The notes below the pieces were generated by a model. It saw nothing but the letters and a program-made list of their open reading frames with translations, had not been told where the DNA came from and did no database searches. Shown here piece by piece: positions 1 to 6,543 of a stretch of 8,554 nt of DNA. A program made the position numbers and the translations under genes. Position 1 is the stretch's first letter; each line of letters opens with the position of its first letter. The stretch is from NCBI GenBank assembly GCA_902797785.1, contig CADBUD010000007.1:1-8554 (forward strand). The letters are read 5' to 3'. This stretch comes from an uncultured Lachnospiraceae bacterium. GTDB taxonomy: Bacteria > Bacillota > Clostridia > Lachnospirales > Lachnospiraceae.

Positions 1-3
1 ACG

Positions 4-39
4 ACCGAAGGGAGTATTTGCACTCTGTGTGCCTTCGGT
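4..39 (+). other. Hairpin at window edge, possible end of an upstream transcript
   Basis: ACCGAAGG (4-11) pairs perfectly with CCTTCGGT (32-39). Inside it, GAGT (12-15) can pair with ACTC (22-25). The sequence after the stem (ATGTGCATTTTG) has only a short T-rich stretch, so this is a poor intrinsic terminator. It may be the terminator or 3' UTR of a gene lying before the window. The structure is read directly from the sequence; its role is inferred. Confidence 0.35.
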
Positions 40-50
40 ATGTGCATTTT

Positions 51-83
51 GTTGCTATGAACAGCGGAGCTGTGAATAGTAAC
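51..83. other. Long hairpin with internal tandem G·A pairs
   Basis: GTTGCTAT (51-58) pairs with ATAGTAAC (76-83) over 8 bp including one G·U. An inner stem ACAGC (61-65)/GCTGT (69-73) closes a GGA loop. Between the stems a symmetric 2x2 internal loop puts GA (59-60) opposite GA (74-75), the arrangement that forms tandem sheared G·A pairs. It lies upstream of the cls promoter and outside any gene. It could be a dispersed intergenic element or part of an upstream 3' UTR. No function is assigned. Confidence 0.55.
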
Positions 84-123
84 AAGAGTTGTAAGCAGAG
101 CTGCTGCACGATAGGAATTAAGG

Positions 124-152
124 TAGACTAACGAAAAAAAATCTGCTATAAT
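124..152 (+). promoter_or_regulatory. Probable sigma-A promoter for cls
   Basis: A perfect -10 TATAAT (147-152) is preceded by TGC, giving the extended -10 form TGnTATAAT. TAGACT (124-129) serves as -35 (4 of 6 matches) with a 17-bp spacer. The expected start near 159 leaves a leader of about 118 nt before cls. A weaker -10-like TATACT lies at 233-238 but has no usable -35. No recognised riboswitch fold was seen in the leader. Confidence 0.6.
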
Positions 153-276
153 ACGGAAGAAAGCTGTCGTTGCAGAGCTTTTATCTTACAAGTCACATCC
201 AGAACGATGATGTATTTTTACATATCATTGGTTATACTATCAAAAAACGTGGGAAAAGATAAAAGAGCAAAGAAAA

Positions 277-1881
277 ATGGAAAATAAAGAAAAAATCAAA
301 GAAAAGTTCAAAGAAAAAGGGAGGGGCGGTATACAGCTTCTCGAAAAGGGACATAAAGGCTTTATCCATGTATTATTCAGCAGGACCGGACTGATCGCAT
401 TATTATTTTTATTGCAGGTCGTCCTGATTTTTGGGATTTATCGATGGTTTGCCGCATTTATCCCACAGATTGTAGGACTGGGAGTTGTGTTTGAAATCAT
501 CATGATTATTCATTTGTTGAACAGTGACTCCAATAATGTATCCAAAATCACCTGGCTGGTTCTGATTATGCTCGCTCCGGTCATGGGAACCTTGTTGTAT
601 TGGTATACCTTGATGGATATCGGGCACCGAGCAGAGAAGAGACGAATCGATAAGCTGGTCAATCAGACCAGAGGAATGATTCCGCAGAATGATCAGATTA
701 TGGAGCGGATCGAGCGGGAAAAGGAAAGTCTTTTGGGACTTTCCCATTATTTGAACCGGATGGGATGCTTTCCGGTCTATGATAAGACGGAGGTCATGTA
801 TTTTCCGACAGGGGAAGATAAGTTTCAGGAGATGCTCATCCGCCTGGAACAGGCAGAAAAATTCATCTTTTTGGAATATTTTATTATTGATGAAGGTCTG
901 ATGTGGGGAAGAGTGCTGGAGATTTTGGCAAGGAAGGCAAAACAGGGAGTCGATGTCCGCCTATTGTATGACGGGACCTGTGAGTTTTCGACCTTGCCTC
1001 ACGACTATCCAAAGCGCCTCCAGATTTTGGGAATCCAGTGTAAAATGTTTGCTCCATTGACGCCATTGGTCTCGACACGGTATAATTATCGGGATCACCG
1101 GAAGATTCTCGTCATTGATGGAAAGGTGGCATTTAACGGAGGAATCAATTTAGCGGATGAATATATCAATTATATCGAAAGGTTCGGTCATTGGAAGGAT
1201 ACCGCTGTGATGCTAAGAGGAGAGGCAGTCAGGAGCTTTACCCTGATGTTCCTTCAGATGTGGAATTTTGATGAGAAAAATATGGAATTTGAGCAGTATG
1301 TCAATGCGACGATCAAGCCCTTTGAGGAGGAAAAAGGATATGTGATTCCTTATGGAAGCAGTCCTCTGGACAAGGAAAAGGTCGGAGAAATGGTATATAT
1401 AGAAATTTTATATCATGCAAAAAAATATGTCCACATCATGACGCCATATCTGATTTTGGATGGAGAGCTGGAGATGGCGTTGAAATATGCTGCGGAGCGC
1501 GGCGTAGAGGTCGAATTGATCCTGCCGGGGATACCGGATAAAAAAGCACCATATATCTTAGCGAAGACACATTATGAATCGCTGATGAAAGCCGGAGTGA
1601 AAATATATGAGTATCTACCGGGCTTTGTTCATGCCAAGGTCGTGGTAAGTGATGATGAAACGGCTGTAGTCGGTACGATCAATCTGGATTATCGGAGCCT
1701 GTATCATCATTTTGAGTGCGCGACATTGATGTTCAAGACGAAATGCATCGAAAAAATTGAAGAGGATTTTATTTCTACCAGAAAAAAATGCAGATTGGTC
1801 ACAGAGGAAGTATTGACAAAAGAAAAATGGAAGATTTTGATTTTTGGATATGTGATCAAGGTATTGGCGCCACTACTGTAA
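277..1881 (+). CDS. cls: Cardiolipin synthase (phospholipase D superfamily)
   Basis: This membrane enzyme condenses two phosphatidylglycerol molecules into cardiolipin and glycerol. The 534 residues start with a Lys/Glu-rich cytoplasmic stretch (1-26). Hydrophobic segments follow at about 38-55, 60-81 and 90-111, then a soluble catalytic part. Both HxKx4D motifs are intact: H274/K276/D281, followed by an FNGGIN stretch, and H452/K454/D459, followed by G466 and N469. Two HKD motifs in one chain with N-terminal membrane helices are the hallmark of bacterial Cls. The length is slightly above the usual 480-510. A third N-terminal membrane helix is common in Clostridia versions. The ATG at 277 has only a weak purine-rich site (AAAAGAGCAAAG) in front, so a somewhat later start is possible. 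mgtE follows after 50 bp with no terminator seen, so the two are probably co-transcribed. Confidence 0.95.
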   Translation: MENKEKIKEKFKEKGRGGIQLLEKGHKGFIHVLFSRTGLIALLFLLQVVLIFGIYRWFAAFIPQIVGLGVVFEIIMIIHLLNSDSNNVSKITWLVLIMLAPVMGTLLYWYTLMDIGHRAEKRRIDKLVNQTRGMIPQNDQIMERIEREKESLLGLSHYLNRMGCFPVYDKTEVMYFPTGEDKFQEMLIRLEQAEKFIFLEYFIIDEGLMWGRVLEILARKAKQGVDVRLLYDGTCEFSTLPHDYPKRLQILGIQCKMFAPLTPLVSTRYNYRDHRKILVIDGKVAFNGGINLADEYINYIERFGHWKDTAVMLRGEAVRSFTLMFLQMWNFDEKNMEFEQYVNATIKPFEEEKGYVIPYGSSPLDKEKVGEMVYIEILYHAKKYVHIMTPYLILDGELEMALKYAAERGVEVELILPGIPDKKAPYILAKTHYESLMKAGVKIYEYLPGFVHAKVVVSDDETAVVGTINLDYRSLYHHFECATLMFKTKCIEKIEEDFISTRKKCRLVTEEVLTKEKWKILIFGYVIKVLAPLL

Positions 1882-1931
1882 AAACAAGAACAGACCTGCA
1901 TAAAAAATAAAAACAGGAAAGGGGTGGAATC

Positions 1932-3548
1932 GTGGGCGAAAAAAAGGAAAAGGCAGAAAAGAATAAGCTGGATCGGGAATGGGAAGAGAAGGACAGATTT
2001 GATCGAGACAGATTGGAGAAAGACAGACAGGAAAAAGAACGATCTGACAGAAATCGGTCAGAGAAGAACCGACAGGAAAGGGACTGGTTCGACAGAGAAG
2101 GGATAGAGAAAAAGCAGGACAATTCTGAATGGGACAAAGCAGAAAAAAAAGATGCCGCCCAGATTCAAACACCGGACAAACCGGATTACGAGGCAGAGCT
2201 GATTAAGATCATTCGGACAGTCAACAATCCAAAAGAAATCCGGGAGCTGTTAAAGGATTATCATGACAATGATATCGCTTCTGTTTTTGAAAGCCTGACT
2301 TCTTTGGAGCGCCGGAAGCTGTATCTGATTTTGGGGGATGACGAGATTTCCGGAATCTTTTCTTATTTGGATGATGCAAAGACTTATCTTAAGGAAATGT
2401 CCGAGGATAAGGCAGCGGATATTTTAGAGTCCATGGATGCGGATGACGCGCTGGATATTCTGGAGGAAATGCAGGATGATAAGCGCAAAAAGATCGTTGA
2501 ACTGATCGAAGATGAGGCGAGGCAGGAAATTGCCCTGATCGCGTCCTATGACGAGGATGAGATCGGAAGCAAAATGACGACGAATTTTGTTGTGATCCGC
2601 AATGATTTTACCATTCAAAAGGCGATGAAATCCCTGGTAAAGCAGGCGGCTGACAATGATAATATTTCGACGATCTATGTCGAGGATTCGGAAGGAAAAT
2701 TTTATGGCGCGATTGAGTTAAAGGATTTGATCATTGCCAGAAAAAATGTAAAGCTGGAGTCCTTGATCTCGACCTCCTACCCTTATGTATATGCGAGTGA
2801 GACGGTAGATGAGTGTATTGAAGAATTAAAGGATTATTCCGAGGATTCCATTCCGGTATTAGATTATGAGAATCACCTTTTGGGCGTCATTACCTCACAG
2901 GATATGGTAGAGGTGGTAGATGAAGAAATGGGAGAGGATTATGCCAAGCTCGCAGGTCTCTCCGCAGAAGAAGACTTGGAGGAGCGCCTGTTTGACAGTT
3001 TAAAAAAGCGAATTCCCTGGCTTGTGATTCTTTTGTTCCTGGGAATGTGCGTGTCCTCCGTGGTCAGCTTGTTCGAGGGCGTCATGGCGGAGCTGACATT
3101 GATGGTAAGCTTTCAGTCTCTGGTTCTTGGAATGTCCGGAAATGTTGGTACGCAGTCTCTGGCGGTGACAATCCGGGTCCTGATGGATGAGAATCTGACC
3201 CTGAAAAATAAATTCGGACTGGTTTTTAAGGAGTTGAGGATTGGTTTTTCGGATGGCTTGATTTTAGGAGCCTTGGCATTTGGAGTCATTGGCGTTTATA
3301 TTCATTTGATCAAGAGAAGGACGATGCTTTATGCATTTTCTATCTCGGGCTGCGTGGGACTGGCGATGCTGACGGCCATGATGATGGCAAGTCTGACCGG
3401 GACGATCATTCCTATTATGTTCAAGAAAATGAAGGTGGATCCGGCTGTCGCTTCAGGACCATTAATTACGACGATCAATGATCTGGTGTCAGCAGTAACA
3501 TATTATGGTCTGGCATGGATTTTTTTGATCAATATTATGAAACTATAA
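1932..3548 (+). CDS. mgtE: Magnesium transporter MgtE with charged repeat extension
   Basis: This is a Mg2+-gated Mg2+ channel of the cytoplasmic membrane, 538 aa against roughly 450 for typical MgtE. The extra length is an N-terminal Lys/Arg/Glu/Asp-rich extension (about 1-80) built from 15-residue repeats. Then come the MgtE N domain (about 85-205), two CBS domains (about 212-270 and 275-330), a connecting helix (about 331-358), and a membrane domain from 361 to the end with about five helices. Family signatures are GNVGTQS (403-409) and DPAVASGP (503-510). D517, in the last helices, fits the conserved pore acid. The acidic N and CBS domains are the usual intracellular Mg2+ sensor. The start is GTG 1932, preceded by AAAGGGG at a good distance. 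The in-frame period of the repeats supports translation through the extension. No M-box lies in the 50-bp gap after cls, so control may be at the protein level or from the upstream promoter. Confidence 0.95.
   Translation: MGEKKEKAEKNKLDREWEEKDRFDRDRLEKDRQEKERSDRNRSEKNRQERDWFDREGIEKKQDNSEWDKAEKKDAAQIQTPDKPDYEAELIKIIRTVNNPKEIRELLKDYHDNDIASVFESLTSLERRKLYLILGDDEISGIFSYLDDAKTYLKEMSEDKAADILESMDADDALDILEEMQDDKRKKIVELIEDEARQEIALIASYDEDEIGSKMTTNFVVIRNDFTIQKAMKSLVKQAADNDNISTIYVEDSEGKFYGAIELKDLIIARKNVKLESLISTSYPYVYASETVDECIEELKDYSEDSIPVLDYENHLLGVITSQDMVEVVDEEMGEDYAKLAGLSAEEDLEERLFDSLKKRIPWLVILLFLGMCVSSVVSLFEGVMAELTLMVSFQSLVLGMSGNVGTQSLAVTIRVLMDENLTLKNKFGLVFKELRIGFSDGLILGALAFGVIGVYIHLIKRRTMLYAFSISGCVGLAMLTAMMMASLTGTIIPIMFKKMKVDPAVASGPLITTINDLVSAVTYYGLAWIFLINIMKL
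1998..2132 (+). repeat. Three diverged 45-bp (15-codon) tandem repeats in mgtE
   Basis: Residues 23-37, 38-52 and 53-67 of MgtE align as FDRDRLEKDRQEKER, SDRNRSEKNRQERDW and FDREGIEKKQDNSEW. A shorter partial unit, LDREWEEKDR, precedes them at 13-22. The shared pattern is (F/S)DR, then EK, then Q/E-rich charges. The copies differ at the DNA level, so this is an old expansion rather than a recent slippage tract. It probably forms a highly charged helix or disordered tail. Confidence 0.75.
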
Positions 3549-3552
3549 TAAC

Positions 3553-3609
3553 ATAGGAAACGAATTTGCCAAACGCGAGGCGCGGAAAGTGCCCTTCCTA
3601 TTGCGTTTG
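3553..3609 (+). other. Structured mgtE 3' region, possible weak terminator
   Basis: GGCGC (3579-3583) pairs with GTGCC (3589-3593) around a GGAAA loop. This core can be enclosed either by CAAACGC (3570-3576)/GCGTTTG (3603-3609) or by ATAGGAA (3553-3559)/TTCCTAT (3595-3601). The two outer pairings cross, so they would be alternatives or form a pseudoknot. There is no U-run after the stem. It could act as an mgtE transcript end or as a regulatory structure ahead of the next gene. Confidence 0.4.
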
Positions 3610-3630
3610 TGTGTATTAATGTGTTATAGT
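3601..3630 (+). promoter_or_regulatory. Probable promoter of the Nudix-HATPase gene
   Basis: TATAGT (3625-3630, 5 of 6 matches) carries the Gram-positive -16 motif TGTG plus one base directly in front (3620-3624). A weak -35 TTGCGT (3601-3606) sits 18 bp upstream. The same TGTGTTATA arrangement occurs at the ZIP promoter (6562-6570). The predicted start, near 3636-3638, coincides with the first base of the 25-bp repeat. Confidence 0.5.
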
Positions 3631-3661
3631 AAATGCATTTATTTCATGCGTTTACTATAAC
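3623..3661. repeat. 39-bp inverted repeat overlapping the promoter
   Basis: The arms are GTTATAGTAAATGCAT (3623-3638) and ATGCGTTTACTATAAC (3646-3661). They pair over 16 bp with a single G·U and a 7-nt TTATTTC loop. The left arm contains the -10 element. The right arm is most of the direct repeat found again after the gene. It could be an operator for a dimeric regulator, or a recombination or mobile-element end. It is unlikely to be a terminator because no T-run follows. Confidence 0.75.
3636..3660 (+). repeat. 25-bp direct repeat, upstream copy
   Basis: This copy is identical over 25 bp to 4703-4727. It begins CATTTATTTC and ends TTTACTATAA. It occupies the loop and right arm of the inverted repeat and sits between the -10 element and the ribosome binding site of the Nudix-HATPase gene. 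Confidence 0.9.
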
Positions 3662-3685
3662 TGAAATGGAGGTAAAGGCATTGAT

Positions 3686-4702
3686 ATGCGGATGACAACA
3701 TTGTGTTATATTGAAAAAGATGATAGTTATTTGATGCTTCATCGTACAAAAAAGGATAAGGATATCAACAAAGGAAAATGGATTGGTGTGGGAGGACATT
3801 TTTTGGACAGGGAAAGTCCGGAGGAATGTCTGTATCGTGAAGTCTTGGAAGAGACAGGGCTTCATCTGACTTCATGGAGGTTTCGGGGAATCATTACTTT
3901 CCTGAGCGAAGATTATCCTACGGAGTACATGTGTTTATATACAGCGGATGCCTTTACCGGAGACCTGATCGAATGCGATGAGGGGGATTTGAAATGGATA
4001 AAAAAAGATGAGCTGATGCAGCTGAACCTCTGGGAGGGGGATAGGATTTTTTTAAGCTATCTTTTAAAGGATTATCCGTTTTTTTCCATGAAGCTCAGGT
4101 ATGAAGGGGATGAATTAAAAGAATGCATGGTAGATGGAAAGCACTTTTCTTCTGTGGAGGAAGCGGAGAACTGGGGAGATTGGGACAGGGAAAATCAGGA
4201 AGTGAAAGAAGACTGTTATGATATTGGAAGTCTTGTGGAGCATACCATAGAGGATGTAAAGATCCAGTATGATATCGGGGAGCAGATTCAAATCAAATCT
4301 GTGATGGAAGAGAGCGTTCCCAAGCGGCTTTCCGGAGATGCCGGAAAAATCGGCCAGATCATTAGTAAATTATTGCAGAATAGTATTTTTTTTGTTTCCA
4401 AGAAAAAGAAAAACGAGGGAGAAATCCTGGTTCATATTTGGGGCGAACATGTTTCCTATGCGACGTGGATTTACATAGAAATCAAAGATAATGGCGTCGG
4501 AATGACAAAAGATCAGTTAAATAATGTAAAAAATTATCTGAAAGATGGAGATACCCGTCTGATGGAGTCAAAGGAAGGACTGGGAATCGGTCTCTCGATT
4601 ATTACGTATTTGGTCAAGCTGATGTCGGGAACCATAGAAGTAATGAGTAAAGAAGGCGAAGGAACCAGATTTTTGGTCAACCTTCCACAGCTGGAGGCTT
4701 AA
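3686..4702 (+). CDS. Nudix hydrolase fused to a kinase-type HATPase domain
   Basis: This cytosolic 338-aa protein has no membrane segment. Residues 1-135 are a Nudix domain with a perfect box: G37-x5-E43-x7-R51E52V53-x-E55E56-x-G58L59. E52, E55 and E56 are the metal ligands that hydrolyse a nucleoside diphosphate linked to another moiety. The surrounding sequence resembles 8-oxo-dGTPase/MutT-like enzymes, but the substrate is not determined. Residues about 178-336 are a histidine-kinase-type HATPase: N-box region GD...Q...LLQN (N232), G1 box DNGVG (268-272), ATP lid, G2 box GLGIGL (298-303), and a GTRF strand. No H-box or dimerisation helix precedes it, so it is not a conventional kinase. It may bind ATP as a sensor or act on a partner. 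GGAGG (3668-3672) lies 13 nt before the ATG, which is long; an in-frame ATT at 3680 is better spaced. An EAL phosphodiesterase gene follows. The domains are certain; the function is open. Confidence 0.9.
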   Translation: MRMTTLCYIEKDDSYLMLHRTKKDKDINKGKWIGVGGHFLDRESPEECLYREVLEETGLHLTSWRFRGIITFLSEDYPTEYMCLYTADAFTGDLIECDEGDLKWIKKDELMQLNLWEGDRIFLSYLLKDYPFFSMKLRYEGDELKECMVDGKHFSSVEEAENWGDWDRENQEVKEDCYDIGSLVEHTIEDVKIQYDIGEQIQIKSVMEESVPKRLSGDAGKIGQIISKLLQNSIFFVSKKKKNEGEILVHIWGEHVSYATWIYIEIKDNGVGMTKDQLNNVKNYLKDGDTRLMESKEGLGIGLSIITYLVKLMSGTIEVMSKEGEGTRFLVNLPQLEA

Positions 4703-4727
4703 CATTTATTTCATGCGTTTACTATAA
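4703..4727 (+). repeat. 25-bp direct repeat, downstream copy
   Basis: This exact copy of 3636-3660 starts on the base immediately after the TAA of the Nudix-HATPase gene. The left arm of the upstream inverted repeat is absent here, so it cannot form the same hairpin and lacks the TATAGT -10. The copies are offset by 1067 bp. The rest of the gap to the next gene (4728-4770) shows no clear promoter or terminator. Confidence 0.9.
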
Positions 4728-4771
4728 GTCGGAACCATGTTAGGAGAAGCTGTGGATTGGTTGAGATGATG

Positions 4772-4776
4772 GGAGG
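4772..4776 (+). promoter_or_regulatory. Ribosome binding site fixing the phosphodiesterase start
   Basis: GGAGG lies 6 nt before ATG 4783. An in-frame TTG at 4780 immediately before that ATG would leave only 3 nt, so the ATG is preferred. Confidence 0.75.
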
Positions 4777-4782
4777 GTTTTG

Positions 4783-6528
4783 ATGGCAGTAGATTCTGAA
4801 AAATATGCAGAGGCATTGGAAGATATTCTTATGAATGTCAGTTTAAAAAAAGATATTTCAGCAAGAGAGCTTCAAAAAGAGCTCGAGGATATTTGCCACC
4901 TTTTTGGGATTGTACGGATCGAACGAGTGGCGACCTCAAAGCCAGAGGAGGCAGAAGGAAATCCAGGAACAGAAATCGCGCCGGAGATGGAGCGTGTCGT
5001 AAAAAATATTATTATCGTCTATCGCAAGCTGTCGGAAGAGGGAAATCTGATTGAAAAAAACGAAGAAAAAAAATTCAGCGTTTTGGATACAGAGGAAGAC
5101 GGACAACAGGTAGAGTATGATTTCTATCAGGAAGAGTCAGTGGAAGAATGGACCAAAGGTGATAAAAACAAATTGATGGTCCTGGCCAGAGTATTTCACT
5201 CTGTTTTTGAGAGCAAAAGGCTGCAAAAGATCAACGAAGAGCTGACGTTTCGGGATATGGAGCTGGATATGTTCAATCAGGCGTATTTTCTGAAGGAGCT
5301 TGACCGGATGCTGCAGGATGGAAGTATTGCCGGTTATGATGTCTGTTATTTTAACATTAAACGGTTTTCTACCATCAATCAGCAGTTCGGCAGGGAAGTC
5401 GGGACACATATTATGCTGATTTATGTGGCGCAGCTGCAGATGCTTTTGAGTGAAGATGAAATCATCTGCAGGGTGTCCGGGGATAATTTTGTCGTCTTAT
5501 ATTATAAAGAACATTTTCAGCGGATTCGGGAGTATCTAAAGGAAGCGTTCGTCATGTATGACGATCGGAATTATAAGCGTATGAAGATCGAATCGGCAGC
5601 AGGCTGTTATGAGATTCCGGAGGATACGGCGGGATTGACCGCAGCAAAGATCATGGATGATGTCGGTCTGGCTGCACAGGTCGCGAATGAAAGCGTGGAA
5701 TCGGTCTGCCTGTTTTATTCAGAGGAGCTGATCGAAAAGTATAAACAGTCTAAGAGAATCATTGGAATGTTCCAGGATGCCCTGGAAAATGAAGAGTTTT
5801 TGGTATTTTATCAGCCAAAGATTGCATTGAACGATTACCATATTTTAGGGGCGGAAGCCCTGTGCCGCTGGTATCATGAGGGAGAGCTGGTCTCGCCGGA
5901 TGAATTTATTCCGGTCCTGGAGCAGGGAAAGGCTATTTGCGAGCTGGATTTTTATATGCTGGAGCATGTCTGTCAGGATATCCGACGATGGCTCAAGGAA
6001 GGAAAAGAGGTCGTAAAGGTATCGGTAAATCTTTCCCGGCGACATATGACAGACATGGATCTGTTGGATCGGATCCTTTCTTTGGTCGATAAATATGAGG
6101 TGCCGCATGAATACCTGGAAATCGAGCTGACAGAAACAACGACGGATGTTGAATTTCGTGATCTGAAAAAAATCGTATTTGGCTTGCAGGAGGCAGGAAT
6201 CAGTACCTCAGTGGATGATTTTGGGGTCGGATACTCTTCTTTGAATTTGATCAAGGAGCTTCCATGGGATGTTTTAAAGATCGACAAGAGCTTTCTGCCG
6301 ATGACGGAGGATCCGGATTCACAGGAATATGTCATGTTCAAGCATCTGGTCGCAATGGCGCAGGATCTGGGACTGGAGTGTATTGTTGAGGGAGTGGAGA
6401 CCTTAGAACAGGTTCAGCTGCTGAAAAAGAATAATTGCTTTTTGGCACAGGGATTTTATTTTGACCGGCCGCTTCCGGCAGGAAATTTTGAAAAACGTCT
6501 TGTAAATCCGACAGAGGAGACATCATAA
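4783..6528 (+). CDS. c-di-GMP phosphodiesterase, degenerate GGDEF plus EAL
   Basis: This 581-aa protein has no membrane segment and probably hydrolyses cyclic di-GMP to pGpG in the cytosol. Residues 1-155 are an unassigned N-terminal region ending in a helix; it may be a GAF-like sensor. Residues about 160-315 are a GGDEF domain whose signature reads SGDNF (232-236), so cyclase activity is unlikely; it may bind GTP or only regulate. Residues about 328-575 are an EAL domain with the catalytic set present: E358 of EAL, N416 in SVNLS, the E448/E451 pair in ELTET, D478 and D479 in DDFGVGYSSL, K499, E536 in EGVE, and Q556. The DDFG loop needed for dimer activation is intact, so an active enzyme is expected. 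The gene lies 80 bp after the Nudix-HATPase gene with no obvious promoter between, which suggests co-transcription. Its targets (motility, adhesion or other surface traits) cannot be told from this window. Confidence 0.93.
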   Translation: MAVDSEKYAEALEDILMNVSLKKDISARELQKELEDICHLFGIVRIERVATSKPEEAEGNPGTEIAPEMERVVKNIIIVYRKLSEEGNLIEKNEEKKFSVLDTEEDGQQVEYDFYQEESVEEWTKGDKNKLMVLARVFHSVFESKRLQKINEELTFRDMELDMFNQAYFLKELDRMLQDGSIAGYDVCYFNIKRFSTINQQFGREVGTHIMLIYVAQLQMLLSEDEIICRVSGDNFVVLYYKEHFQRIREYLKEAFVMYDDRNYKRMKIESAAGCYEIPEDTAGLTAAKIMDDVGLAAQVANESVESVCLFYSEELIEKYKQSKRIIGMFQDALENEEFLVFYQPKIALNDYHILGAEALCRWYHEGELVSPDEFIPVLEQGKAICELDFYMLEHVCQDIRRWLKEGKEVVKVSVNLSRRHMTDMDLLDRILSLVDKYEVPHEYLEIELTETTTDVEFRDLKKIVFGLQEAGISTSVDDFGVGYSSLNLIKELPWDVLKIDKSFLPMTEDPDSQEYVMFKHLVAMAQDLGLECIVEGVETLEQVQLLKKNNCFLAQGFYFDRPLPAGNFEKRLVNPTEETS

Positions 6529-6543
6529 CAAAGAATATGCTTC

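Noticed and set aside
1..276. M-box Mg2+ riboswitch upstream of cls-mgtE
   Set aside because: No arrangement matching the conserved M-box helices was recognised. The hairpins at 4-39 and 51-83 lie before the promoter and would not be in the cls transcript.
1813..1841. Perfect TTGACA near the end of cls as an internal mgtE promoter
   Set aside because: No acceptable -10 lies 16-18 bp downstream, and the sequence is within conserved-length coding region.
1856..2172. Two overlapping minus-strand reading frames rich in Ser, Phe and Leu opposite the start of mgtE
   Set aside because: They mirror the Lys/Arg/Asp/Glu-rich repeat of MgtE on the other strand, have no start signals or recognisable domains, and overlap the ends of two solid genes.
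3636..4727. Insertion sequence or integron cassette around the Nudix-HATPase gene
   Set aside because: There is no transposase or integrase, no terminal inverted repeats at both ends, and no attC-like fold. The direct repeats are reported as such without assigning an element class.
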